5,457 nt of DNA, taken from positions 9,453-14,909 of the forward strand of contig DGOD01000193.1 in the NCBI GenBank assembly GCA_002389265.1, read 5' to 3'. Source of the stretch: Gammaproteobacteria bacterium UBA4475 (GTDB lineage: Bacteria > Pseudomonadota > Gammaproteobacteria > Pseudomonadales > Azotimanducaceae). A program made the translations under genes and the position numbers. The notes below the pieces were generated by a model, which was given only the letters and a program-made list of their open reading frames with translations, did not search any database and was not told where the DNA came from. Position 1 is the stretch's first letter. Every line of letters starts with the position of its first letter. Of the stretch, positions 1-5,457 are shown in pieces.

Positions 1-16
1 ACTCTGGCACTTGGCT

Positions 17-63
17 CTGACCCCACCCTCCTGACCCCACCCTCACTCTCTGACACCACACTC
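17..63. repeat. 14-bp repeat, two tandem copies plus one degenerate copy, upstream of lrgA
   Basis: The unit CTGACCCCACCCTC occurs at 17-30 and again, identical and directly abutting, at 31-44. A third version, CTGACACCACACTC (two mismatches), lies at 50-63 after a 5-bp spacer. The last copy ends 9 bp before the lrgA start codon. The stretch is strongly C-rich on the plus strand and contains no obvious -10/-35 pair or Shine-Dalgarno sequence. It may be a regulator-binding array or a simple tandem duplication. LytTR-type regulators of lrgAB operons in other bacteria bind direct repeats, but no resemblance to their site is claimed. Confidence 0.75.
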
Positions 64-72
64 ACCTAAATA

Positions 73-450
73 ATGAATATCATTCCAGGCATTACAATCT
101 TGCTGTTGTTTCAGCTCTTCGGTGAGGCGATGGTTATTGTGTTCCAGCTTCCTGTTCCGGGGCCCGTATTAGGCATGCTGGCACTCCTTACTACCCTCGT
201 TATTCGCAAAGGGTGGCAAGGTTCGTTGGAGCCCGTTTCTCAGGTTATTCTGCGGCACTTCTCTCTTCTCTTTGTACCTGCGGGTATCGGCGTAATATTG
301 CATTTTCAGCGTTTTGAAAACGAATGGTTCGCCATTGGCACAGCACTGTTCATCAGCACAGTAATCGCATTGAGCGCTACCGCCTTGCTAATGGAACTGG
401 TGGTGCGCTCTCGGCATTCAACTAGAGGTCAATCGACTGATGACGCCTGA
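73..450 (+). CDS. lrgA: LrgA/CidA family holin-like membrane protein
   Basis: A small inner-membrane protein of 125 residues, the usual family size. CidA/LrgA proteins were described as holin- or antiholin-like modulators of murein hydrolase activity; with their LrgB partners they are now also linked to transport of small carboxylates such as pyruvate or glycolate. Visible landmarks are the family motif PVPGPVLGM at residues 27-35 and LLFVPAGIGV at 65-74. There are about four hydrophobic segments (roughly 5-25, 29-45, 64-77, 86-110) and a short charged C-terminal tail. The ATG at 73 is the only reasonable start: an in-frame TAA lies two codons upstream at 67-69. No clear Shine-Dalgarno sequence precedes it. 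The 3' end overlaps lrgB by 11 bp, indicating co-transcription and probably translational coupling. The family call is firm; the transported substrate or lysis role is not visible in the sequence. Confidence 0.9.
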   Translation: MNIIPGITILLLFQLFGEAMVIVFQLPVPGPVLGMLALLTTLVIRKGWQGSLEPVSQVILRHFSLLFVPAGIGVILHFQRFENEWFAIGTALFISTVIALSATALLMELVVRSRHSTRGQSTDDA

Positions 451-1168
451 AACGCTTTACGAAGCCTGGGTATACCTGGCCGCATCGCCGCTGTTAGGAC
501 TGACAACAACCCTGGTCGTGTACATTGTCTGTAATTGGCTTTATCAGCGAAGCGGACAATGGCCCGGATTAAATCCGGTCATGGCCTCAATTATCGTATT
601 AGTCACTCTATTGAAAACCACGGACACTTCCTACGAAACATACTTCGAAGGCGCGCAGTTCATCCACTTTTTGCTGGGGCCAGCAACGGTCGCATTGGCT
701 TTTCCTCTGTATCGGCAACTCCCAAAATTAAAGGGACTCTGGGGATTCATTTTAGGCGGCATATTGTTGGGCGGTCTCGGTAGCGCACTATCTGGTATCT
801 GGATCGCAGAATTGCTGGGCGCCTCAGGCACGACCTTATTGTCCCTCGCACCAAAGTCGGTCACAACACCCGTTGGCATGGGCATCGCTGAAAAAATTGG
901 CGGTCTGCCATCTCTCACAGCTGGACTCGTGGTTTTAACGGGCGTAATAGGCGCAGTGATCGGACCCAGTCTATTTAGGCTGCTACGCATCCGTAGCGAT
1001 ATTGCAAAAGGCATCGCCATGGGCACCGCCAGCCATGGCATAGGTACGGCGCGGGCCCTTCAACTAAGCGAGGAGATGGGCGCTTTCTCCGGATTGGCAA
1101 TGGCGCTGTCGGCTCTAATAACAACTTTCACACTACCCGTTGTCTTGCAGTACCTCAGTTATTATTGA
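440..1168 (+). CDS. lrgB: LrgB family membrane protein (partner of LrgA)
   Basis: A polytopic inner-membrane protein of 242 residues, full length for the LrgB/YohK family. Conserved blocks are FLLGPATVALAFPLY at residues 77-91, SLAPKSVTTPVGMGIAEKIGG at 135-155 and GIAMGTASHGIGTARA at 191-206; the last two are the hallmark family motifs. Several hydrophobic segments surround them (about 16-36, 47-59, 77-92, 99-120, 160-180, 215-238). It probably works with the LrgA product in one membrane complex, either for control of autolysis or for small carboxylate export, as in the chloroplast LrgAB-like glycolate/glycerate carrier PLGG1. The ATG at 440 lies within the end of lrgA; AGAGG at 424-428 is a possible but rather distant ribosome-binding site. 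The gene ends in TGA at 1166-1168, directly against the presumed end of an IS6-family element, so any native terminator has been displaced or lost. The reading frame itself looks intact. Confidence 0.93.
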   Translation: MTPETLYEAWVYLAASPLLGLTTTLVVYIVCNWLYQRSGQWPGLNPVMASIIVLVTLLKTTDTSYETYFEGAQFIHFLLGPATVALAFPLYRQLPKLKGLWGFILGGILLGGLGSALSGIWIAELLGASGTTLLSLAPKSVTTPVGMGIAEKIGGLPSLTAGLVVLTGVIGAVIGPSLFRLLRIRSDIAKGIAMGTASHGIGTARALQLSEEMGAFSGLAMALSALITTFTLPVVLQYLSYY

Positions 1169-1799
1169 GGTTCTGACAAGTTAACTCCTCCAGACCGATG
1201 AAATCCGGTCCCTAGTCTCAGGCCACTGCCCTCTTCCATTCATTGAACGCAGTGATCCTGAGATGCCTATAGTGCTCAGCCCGAATCAAATGCCTTCCCA
1301 GGTTGAACAGATTACCAACAGTAGCATGCACGCTAAGGAATCTTTGAGCCTGCACCAATGACTTGAATCCCGAGATGTCGGACCACCGCATCCCTCGCTC
1401 TCGCACTCTTGTCGCCTCATGCGATTGCTCTGCTCGATTATTCTCATACTGCCTGGTACTGTGGATCGCCTCAGGAATCAGTTCCCGATGTGCAACACCA
1501 TAACTTCGCAATTTATCTGTCACGATCTTCCTGGGCTCACTACCATGACTTCGCAACAGTCTCTTGAAGAAATGTTTTGCTGCGACTCCATTCCTTCGTG
1601 CCTGCAGAAATACATCAACAACCTCGCCATCCTGATCCACTGCGCGCCACAGATAATGCTGCTGACCACTTATCTTCACGAAGACTTCATCAATGAAGAA
1701 GGTGTCGCCAAACCCTCGACGCTTTCGCTTTAGTCTTCTCGAATATTTTGATCCGAACTTGATACATCAAAGTCTGATCGCTTCGTAACTGACCGTGAC
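1169..1799 (-). mobile_element. Truncated IS6-family insertion sequence
   Basis: The 3' part of an IS6-family element, read on the minus strand. The transposase remnant fills 1218-1799. The 49 bp between its stop codon and the lrgB stop match the usual distance from an IS6 transposase stop to the terminal inverted repeat, so the outer end is placed at 1169, where GGTTCTGACAAG begins. This end is inferred: the opposite inverted repeat is missing, so neither a repeat pair nor a target duplication can be checked. The 5' part stops at about 1799, where an IS91-family fragment on the other strand begins. A weak inverted repeat (GACCG at 1193-1197, CGGTC at 1206-1210) lies inside the terminal stretch. 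Confidence 0.7.
1218..1799 (-). pseudogene. IS6-family DDE transposase, 5'-truncated with a nonsense codon
   Basis: An IS6/IS26-type DDE transposase catalyses replicative (cointegrate-forming) transposition. The remnant begins with VTVSYEAIRL, then an in-frame TGA, then CIKFGSKYSRRLKRKRRGFG and DTFFIDEVFVKISGQQHYLW. In the family the stop position is a conserved Trp (IRLWCIKFG), so TGG has become TGA. Downstream the catalytic elements remain: first Asp in FFIDEVF, second Asp in KIVTDKLRSYG, Glu in NNRAEQSHEATR, and the typical C-terminal segment ending NEWKRAVA. The open stretch after the stop encodes more than 175 residues; a GTG at 1679 could start a 153-residue product, but that would lack the first catalytic Asp. 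About 60 N-terminal residues including the helix-turn-helix are absent compared with the usual length near 235. The copy should be unable to transpose by itself. Confidence 0.9.
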
Positions 1800-1803
1800 A
1801 CTA

Positions 1804-1923
1804 TGCGGCGGTACCCTGCGTGTCATCGCCGACATCACTGATCCCGACATCATCCAGAAGATCCTTGATCACATCGAAGCACAACCACCGCCGCTTAACC
1901 CTGCGACTGCTATTCAACCCTAA
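1804..1923 (+). pseudogene. C-terminal remnant of an IS91-family transposase
   Basis: A 39-codon open stretch ending in TAA (1921-1923) reads CGGTLRVIADITDPDIIQKI, then LDHIEAQPPPLNPATAIQP. It aligns without gaps to the C-terminus of the complete IS91 transposase elsewhere in this window ([20 protein letters not shown] then LKHL): 13 of the first 24 residues are identical, including the CGG that ends a zinc-binding motif and the DP..I.KIL core. The proline-rich tail is also typical of this family. Homology ends abruptly just before the CGG, at the junction with the IS6 remnant, so more than 430 residues of the transposase are missing. It derives from a different IS91-family member than the complete copy and lies in the opposite orientation. 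Confidence 0.8.
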
Positions 1924-2289
1924 AACGCACCTGGATAAAGAGTGTCAACATCACCCCTGCCCAACCTATAAGCCTCCTAAGTGATCGACCCAGCCACCTG
2001 TAAGCCAGCAGATCCAGCCTATTACAGCCATTGACCACCCAAAGGATCACCACGCCACGGTGGCTTAAATTTGAATGAACATCAGTAACTACCGTACCAG
2101 ACCATTCTTTAAAAAATGTGGTTTATAACGCCTATCCTCCGAATAGCCCATTATGGCCCGGCATCAACGTATGCCAACTTTGAAGGCCAAATATACGTAC
2201 GCAGTCGAGCCATCTCGTGATCAAACAGATTGTTTGCAACCAAGGGGGAGTCCATATACGGACTTTAAAAATGTATTGGTTTCGCTTTA
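1924..2289. other. Intergenic stretch; probable IS91-family 3' tail, then unassigned DNA
   Basis: No gene recognised on either strand. The first 150 bp probably belong to the 3' end of the IS91-family fragment. A perfect short stem (GCCAC at 2054-2058, GTGGC at 2060-2064) is followed 12 bp later by GAAC at 2077-2080; IS91 is known to insert next to GAAC or CAAG at its replication-origin end, which lies 3' of the transposase, so the element may end at about 2076. The remainder lies downstream of the amidase on the minus strand. It contains a small inverted repeat (AGTCC at 2249-2253, GGACT at 2260-2264), but the stem is short and no T-run follows on the amidase's strand, so it is not called a terminator. 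Confidence 0.4.
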
Positions 2290-3635
2290 TTATTCGAGAG
2301 GACAATTCTTAGTCCAATCGTAAAACTTTGAGACTGCACACGCCAGCGTCACCAGGTCTTGTTCTCGATCCCAACCGCCAATCGCATGCAAACCTACAGG
2401 TAGGTTGTTTGCATCGTTTCCACAGGGAATGGATATTGATGGGTGGCCCGTTAGGTTAGAAATTGACAAGTGCGTCCACCACTTACTAATCGCCTCCTTG
2501 TTACCATTGACGGTGATGTCCTGGTCGCTATCAGGATCAGCCAGTGGTGGTGGGGCGGTCAACGTGGCAGAAAAAATGAAGTCATACCTGCTTAATAGAT
2601 GTTCTAGGCGATCGTAGGTTCCAGATCTGCTGATTGCATCAGATTGTAAGCTTACGCCATCCATCCTGAATTTTTCTTCATTCAACAAACCCTGTAAGAC
2701 CGGCCCAAGATGCTCCTGTTGATCCTTTGGCATTTGACGAACCCGCGCAGCAAGATTGCAGGCCATCATCTGTGTACTGATACCTGGGTTGAAGTGGGTT
2801 GGGTCATCGAGAGCAACGTCAACGTTTAAGCCCAAACCTTTCAGTTGCTCTAGTGCTTCCTGCACTACTGCCAAGTACTCATCATCCACAATGTTACCCC
2901 CGATAGTCGGGATGAATAGTGCACGCTTACTCGCCAATGATTGGTAGAAAACTGATGAAGCATCAATGCTAGAAATTTCACGTCTCGACCAAGGATCTAG
3001 TCTATGCGCTCCAGACATCGTGTTGAAAAGACCAGAAAGATCTACTGGATGTCTACAGTTCATAGAGATTGAACTGTTGTTGCCGCAGTGAAACGGCCAA
3101 CTCTCGTGTGGAATCGCGCCTATCGTAACTTTCATTCCCAGAATGCCGCATGTTGACGCAGGAATCCGCGACGAACCTCCCCCATCGGTGCTGACCCCAA
3201 ACGGTACGACACCTGTTACCACAGCAACACAATCGCCACCGCTACTACCACCAGGGGAAAGTGAATGTGACCACGGGTTTCTTGTGATTCCGGTTAACAG
3301 AGAGTCAGTAGTGACTTTACTCGCAAACTCGGGGGTAGTTGTTTTACCAAGCAATATTGCACCAGCAGCCTTCATTCTCGAAACTGCGACGATGTCTTTG
3401 TCGGGAATGTTCTTGTCAAGTGCACAAGAACCATAGGTCGTTCGAATACCTTCGGTATCCAGCAGATCTTTTACCGTAAAAGGCACGCCAAGAGTATAAG
3501 AAGAATTAGCCACATTTCTGCTTCATCTGCCAAACACATGACCCCTCTGAAAATGAGTTTAGCTTCAGTTTCCGATAGAAATCTGGTGGTTTTTGACGAA
3601 CTAACGAACTGAATCATGCTGACCAGTTCGCGTTC
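2290..3635 (-). pseudogene. Amidase-signature family hydrolase, N-terminal part frameshifted
   Basis: Amidase-signature enzymes hydrolyse amide bonds with a Ser-cisSer-Lys triad. The main open frame (407 codons, possible GTG start at 3513) keeps all three: Lys15 in GVPFTVKD, cis-Ser90 in SPGGSSGG, and nucleophile Ser114 in DGGGSSRIPAS, with the 24-residue serine spacing of the family. CRHPVDLSGLFNTMSG at 153-168 and a C-terminal NLTGHPSISIPCG at 353-365 are also typical. The family normally has about 70 more residues before the lysine. These are recognisable in another frame at 3635-3516: ERELVSMIQ, then VSSSKTTRFLSETEAKL, then ADEAE, after which the frame switches at about 3516 to NVANSSYTLGVPF. 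An in-frame TGA at 3523-3525 blocks read-through from upstream in the main frame. Several residues are also missing around TTRFLSETEAKL and before GVPF. A shortened protein from the GTG is possible, but it would lack the N-terminal helices. The substrate cannot be told. Confidence 0.8.
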
Positions 3636-3688
3636 ATTGCATTGTTGGGCTGCCAAACCGAGTTAGATCCCACCAGCGTTAACAGACG

Positions 3689-5158
3689 TCAGAATAGTTT
3701 GGTCGAATGCGGGAAGAGTCCCTCTGGCGGTGAACGATTCCTCGCCTGTGACGCCTCATCCAGACCAAGATGCTTCAATATCTTTTCGATAACCTCCGGA
3801 TCTTCAATGCTGGCTATGATCTTTACCCTACCACCGCACTTGTCACACTTATCAATCTCTATGGCGAAAACTCGCTTCAATCTCTGCGCCCACGTCATCG
3901 AATAGGCTTTGTTCTTCCCAGATTGCAATATCTGCTCCGATTCATCTTCTGGCTTTCCTGGTACGACATACTCTCTCAACTTGCTCCGCGGGGAGAAAAC
4001 CCCATGAAACCTCGTCAGGTTCACCCTTGGTTTCGGGACAAGCGCAGCCAGGCGACCCATAAACTCCATGGAGCTTAGAACTACGTGTGAGGTGCCGTCG
4101 TCGTAGGGAGTTTTTAATGCAACAATCACATTGCCATTACTGGCCAATGACAACCGTTGTTCAGCGATAGCAGGCCGCGTGATATACCTGCAGAGACGTT
4201 CAAGCTTCTTCCGCTGATTGGACTTACAGGCCACCCCTGCATGTAGTGAGAAACCCGCTTGTTTACTGACCAGCTCACTTACCTTCATCCGATTCTCTTT
4301 CGACGGCACAGCCTGTAAGGTCAGGGCTTTCTTGCCCTGATTCGGCCCAAAAGCCAACCTGTAGGTAATCGAAGCACCAATGATCCCGTGCATGGCATCT
4401 TCTTCATCCGGTACAAGGTCCAGATACTCTGACTCAGCATTCCGATACAGGTACCCTGCCCGCTCTAGATATCGGGAAACCCGCTTAGCGATCGTGTGGG
4501 TAATCGTGTCGAGATCTTGAGACGTCGGTGGCTTCACCGGCCAGAAGTAACCATTCGGGTCATAAACACCATTGAGATAAAGCATGTGGAAATGTAAGTT
4601 GAGGTTGAGGGCTGAACCGAAGCGCTGTATCAGTGTCACCGCACCGCTTTGCGTCCCTGACTTCACCATTCTCCCCGATCGTTTAATCAGAAAGGTGCTG
4701 ATCACGCGATGCACAATGGTCAACACGCGGCTCATCACTTGCGAATTTGTTGCAAACAGGTAGCGCAACGGATAAGGGACGCTCAGCACCCACTGCCTGA
4801 TCGGCCTCTTGGGCAAGACCTCGTCGACCAGGTGTGCAGCACTGTCTGCCATACGCCTGGCGCCACAGGAGGGACAGAATCCACGGCGTTTGCAGCTGAA
4901 GGCAACCAGCTTCTCATGATGACAGGATTCACACCGTACTCGCAGAAAGCCATGCTCCAGACGACCACACTTCAGGTAATCCTCGAACTCCCCGACAACA
5001 TAACCGGGCAAGGACCTGCCCTGCTCCGCCAGCATGTTCTGAAACTGAGGCCAGTGTTCCTTGACCAGTTGATAAAGCAGCGTGTTCTCTGGCTGATGTC
5101 GCTGGTACTGAAATGGACCTACGGGCCAGAAGTCGTCCTGGAATGCATTGGATGGCAA
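3689..5158 (-). CDS. IS91-family HUH transposase
   Basis: A 489-residue rolling-circle transposase that nicks and joins DNA at the element ends through a catalytic tyrosine. Domain order is typical of the family. A cysteine-rich N-terminal zinc-binding region has Cys64, Cys76, Cys79, Cys89, Cys95 and Cys98 (CxxC pairs CESC and CPSC). The HUH metal-binding motif is His189-Phe-His191 in LNLHFHML. The candidate nucleophile is Tyr325 in [11 protein letters not shown], followed by [17 protein letters not shown] at 384-400. A C-terminal CDKCGG follows at 438-443. Only one tyrosine is present at the active-site position, unlike the paired tyrosines of IS91 itself and as in ISCR-type relatives. The frame is open with no visible damage, so the protein is likely functional. 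The start is uncertain: an in-frame TGA at 5170-5168 leaves TTG at 5158 as the best choice, since the next ATG is residue 42 and family similarity ([11 protein letters not shown]) begins near residue 22. No clear Shine-Dalgarno sequence is seen. Confidence 0.93.
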   Translation of the reverse strand: MPSNAFQDDFWPVGPFQYQRHQPENTLLYQLVKEHWPQFQNMLAEQGRSLPGYVVGEFEDYLKCGRLEHGFLRVRCESCHHEKLVAFSCKRRGFCPSCGARRMADSAAHLVDEVLPKRPIRQWVLSVPYPLRYLFATNSQVMSRVLTIVHRVISTFLIKRSGRMVKSGTQSGAVTLIQRFGSALNLNLHFHMLYLNGVYDPNGYFWPVKPPTSQDLDTITHTIAKRVSRYLERAGYLYRNAESEYLDLVPDEEDAMHGIIGASITYRLAFGPNQGKKALTLQAVPSKENRMKVSELVSKQAGFSLHAGVACKSNQRKKLERLCRYITRPAIAEQRLSLASNGNVIVALKTPYDDGTSHVVLSSMEFMGRLAALVPKPRVNLTRFHGVFSPRSKLREYVVPGKPEDESEQILQSGKNKAYSMTWAQRLKRVFAIEIDKCDKCGGRVKIIASIEDPEVIEKILKHLGLDEASQARNRSPPEGLFPHSTKLF

Positions 5159-5165
5159 GATCGAG

Positions 5166-5186
5166 TGTCACAATGGAGTTGTGACA
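5166..5186. repeat. Perfect 8-bp inverted repeat in the IS91 transposase leader
   Basis: TGTCACAA (5166-5173) and TTGTGACA (5179-5186) are exact reverse complements around a 5-bp centre, TGGAG. The repeat ends 7 bp before the transposase TTG codon at 5158. It could be an operator for the transposase promoter, a hairpin limiting translation, or a structural part of the element's 5' end. It is not the CRP consensus, in which the half-sites point the other way (TGTGA then TCACA). Confidence 0.7.
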
Positions 5187-5200
5187 AACAGCCTTACTCC

Positions 5201-5457
5201 TCAACGGCGACCGCAGTATCCGCGTGCGTCTTCGTCGGTATAGACTTCATACATCATGAACTTTTTGTCACTGTCGTTGGGTAGAACCAGATCGAACTGA
5301 AGGGTCGCGGTTAGTAAGAATAAACACCCTTTTTCATCATTCAGTAAAGTATCGTCATCCCTGGGAGTTGCTTTCAATCCTCACTTTCGGGCGGCCTCAT
5401 CCAAGAGCTGAATGAGTTGGGCTCAGAAATTCAGCGATTTGTCTCTAAGAATCGGAA
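5201..5457 (-). pseudogene. Antibiotic-biosynthesis-monooxygenase-like (YgiN type) gene fragment
   Basis: Minus-strand translation in one frame gives AQLIQLLDEAARK (from 5422), a TGA at 5383-5381, then GLKATPRDDDTLLNDEKGCL and, after a few residues, LQFDLVLPNDSDKKFMMYEV and YTDEDA, ending in TGA at 5203-5201. The pattern GCL...FDL followed by a gap and then (F/M)xxYEVYTDEDA is characteristic of ABM-domain proteins: small dimeric enzymes of about 100 residues that include quinol monooxygenases. The usual continuation after DEDA (about 30-40 residues, normally with a conserved AxxxH) is absent; the last residues RGYCGRR look foreign and probably belong to the IS91 5' end. There is also an apparent insertion of about seven residues after GCL. 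Upstream of 5422 the frame is closed by another TGA, and the gene runs off the window. With an internal stop and a lost 3' end it should be non-functional. Recognition is by eye and less certain than the other calls. Confidence 0.6.

Larger units (their letters stand above)
3636..5225 (-). mobile_element. IS91-family insertion sequence, apparently complete
   Basis: A rolling-circle (HUH) element built around the transposase at 3689-5158. Both ends are inferred. At the 3' (origin) end, GAAC at 3635-3632 on the minus strand, the IS91 target tetranucleotide, coincides with the first codons that still resemble the amidase, and an imperfect hairpin (GTTTGGCAGCCCAAC, 3658-3644) lies 8 bp inside that end. 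The 5' end must lie between the transposase leader and about 5225, where similarity to the upstream monooxygenase fragment stops. The resulting length, about 1.6 kb, is plausible for a single-gene member. IS91 elements make no target duplication, so none is expected. Confidence 0.6.

Noticed and set aside
564..578. Inverted repeat CCGGATT-A-AATCCGG within lrgB, and the 10-mer AAATCCGGTC at both 571-580 and 1201-1210
   Set aside because: The palindrome lies in ordinary coding sequence, and several 10-base exact repeats are expected by chance in a window this size.
535..1041. Open frames inside lrgB in other frames (plus 535-783, minus 631-1041)
   Set aside because: They overlap a clearly conserved LrgB gene, show no family motif, and are rich in Pro, Ser and Arg as expected for shadow frames.
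1419..1733. Plus-strand open frame opposite the IS6 transposase
   Set aside because: It is antisense to strongly conserved DDE transposase sequence and resembles no known family.
2249..2264. AGTCC/GGACT inverted repeat as terminator of the amidase
   Set aside because: The stem is only 5 bp with a 6-bp loop, and the minus strand continues with C-rich rather than T-rich sequence.
2153..2323. Plus-strand 56-codon open frame starting MARHQRMPTLK
   Set aside because: Not recognised, no ribosome-binding site seen, and its end overlaps the amidase C-terminus antisense; length is within chance expectation.
3471..3656. Minus-strand 61-codon open frame as a separate small membrane protein (tail WLILLILLACLLR)
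   Set aside because: Its first two thirds resemble the missing amidase N-terminus, and its hydrophobic tail is the amidase core read out of frame, so it is treated as part of the broken amidase.
5166..5186. CRP-type binding site
   Set aside because: The half-sites are TGTCACAA/TTGTGACA rather than TGTGA-N6-TCACA; orientation and spacing do not match.
4709..5284. Open frames overlapping the IS91 transposase 5' region (plus 4709-5284, minus 4783-4968, minus 4929-5204)
   Set aside because: They lie across conserved zinc-binding codons of the transposase and show no recognisable domain.
1..5457. tRNA, rRNA, CRISPR array or riboswitch
   Set aside because: No cloverleaf-like gene, regular spacer-repeat array or recognisable RNA motif was seen; the only array is the short three-copy repeat at 17-63.

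Overview
The window looks like a piece of an insertion-sequence-rich gammaproteobacterial chromosome of moderate GC content. That placement is inferred from protein flavour (LrgA/LrgB pair, IS6- and IS91-family transposases); no sequence search was possible. Only two host genes, at the left edge, look intact. Nearly everything to their right is a mobile element, a mobile-element fragment, or a decaying host gene.

Layout: positions 1-72 hold a short GC-rich leader with a 14-bp unit present twice in tandem and a third time in degenerate form. Next comes a two-gene plus-strand operon, 73-1168, encoding a LrgA/CidA-like and a LrgB-like membrane protein whose reading frames overlap by 11 bp. Directly after the lrgB stop codon lies the 3' end of an IS6-family element on the minus strand (about 1169-1799). 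It keeps the catalytic core but has lost its 5' part and carries a Trp-to-stop change. At about 1800 it is joined to the last 39 codons of an IS91-family transposase on the plus strand (1804-1923), followed by about 370 bp with no recognisable gene.

The minus strand from 5457 down to 2290 holds, in transcription order: a broken antibiotic-biosynthesis-monooxygenase-like gene (5457-5201), an apparently complete IS91-family element (transposase 5158-3689), and an amidase-signature enzyme gene (3635-2290). The amidase keeps its catalytic core, but its N-terminal coding part is frameshifted and shortened. The amidase region is thus bracketed by the 3' ends of two different IS91-family elements pointing towards each other, and a GAAC tetranucleotide, the target known for IS91, is found at a plausible end position on both sides.

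I see no convincing new biological system. The notable content is the nested mobile-element debris, the possible IS91 end signals, a perfect 8-bp inverted repeat just upstream of the IS91 transposase start, and the repeats upstream of lrgAB. The density of broken genes and IS copies would fit a genome undergoing IS expansion and gene loss, such as a host-associated lineage, but one window cannot prove this.
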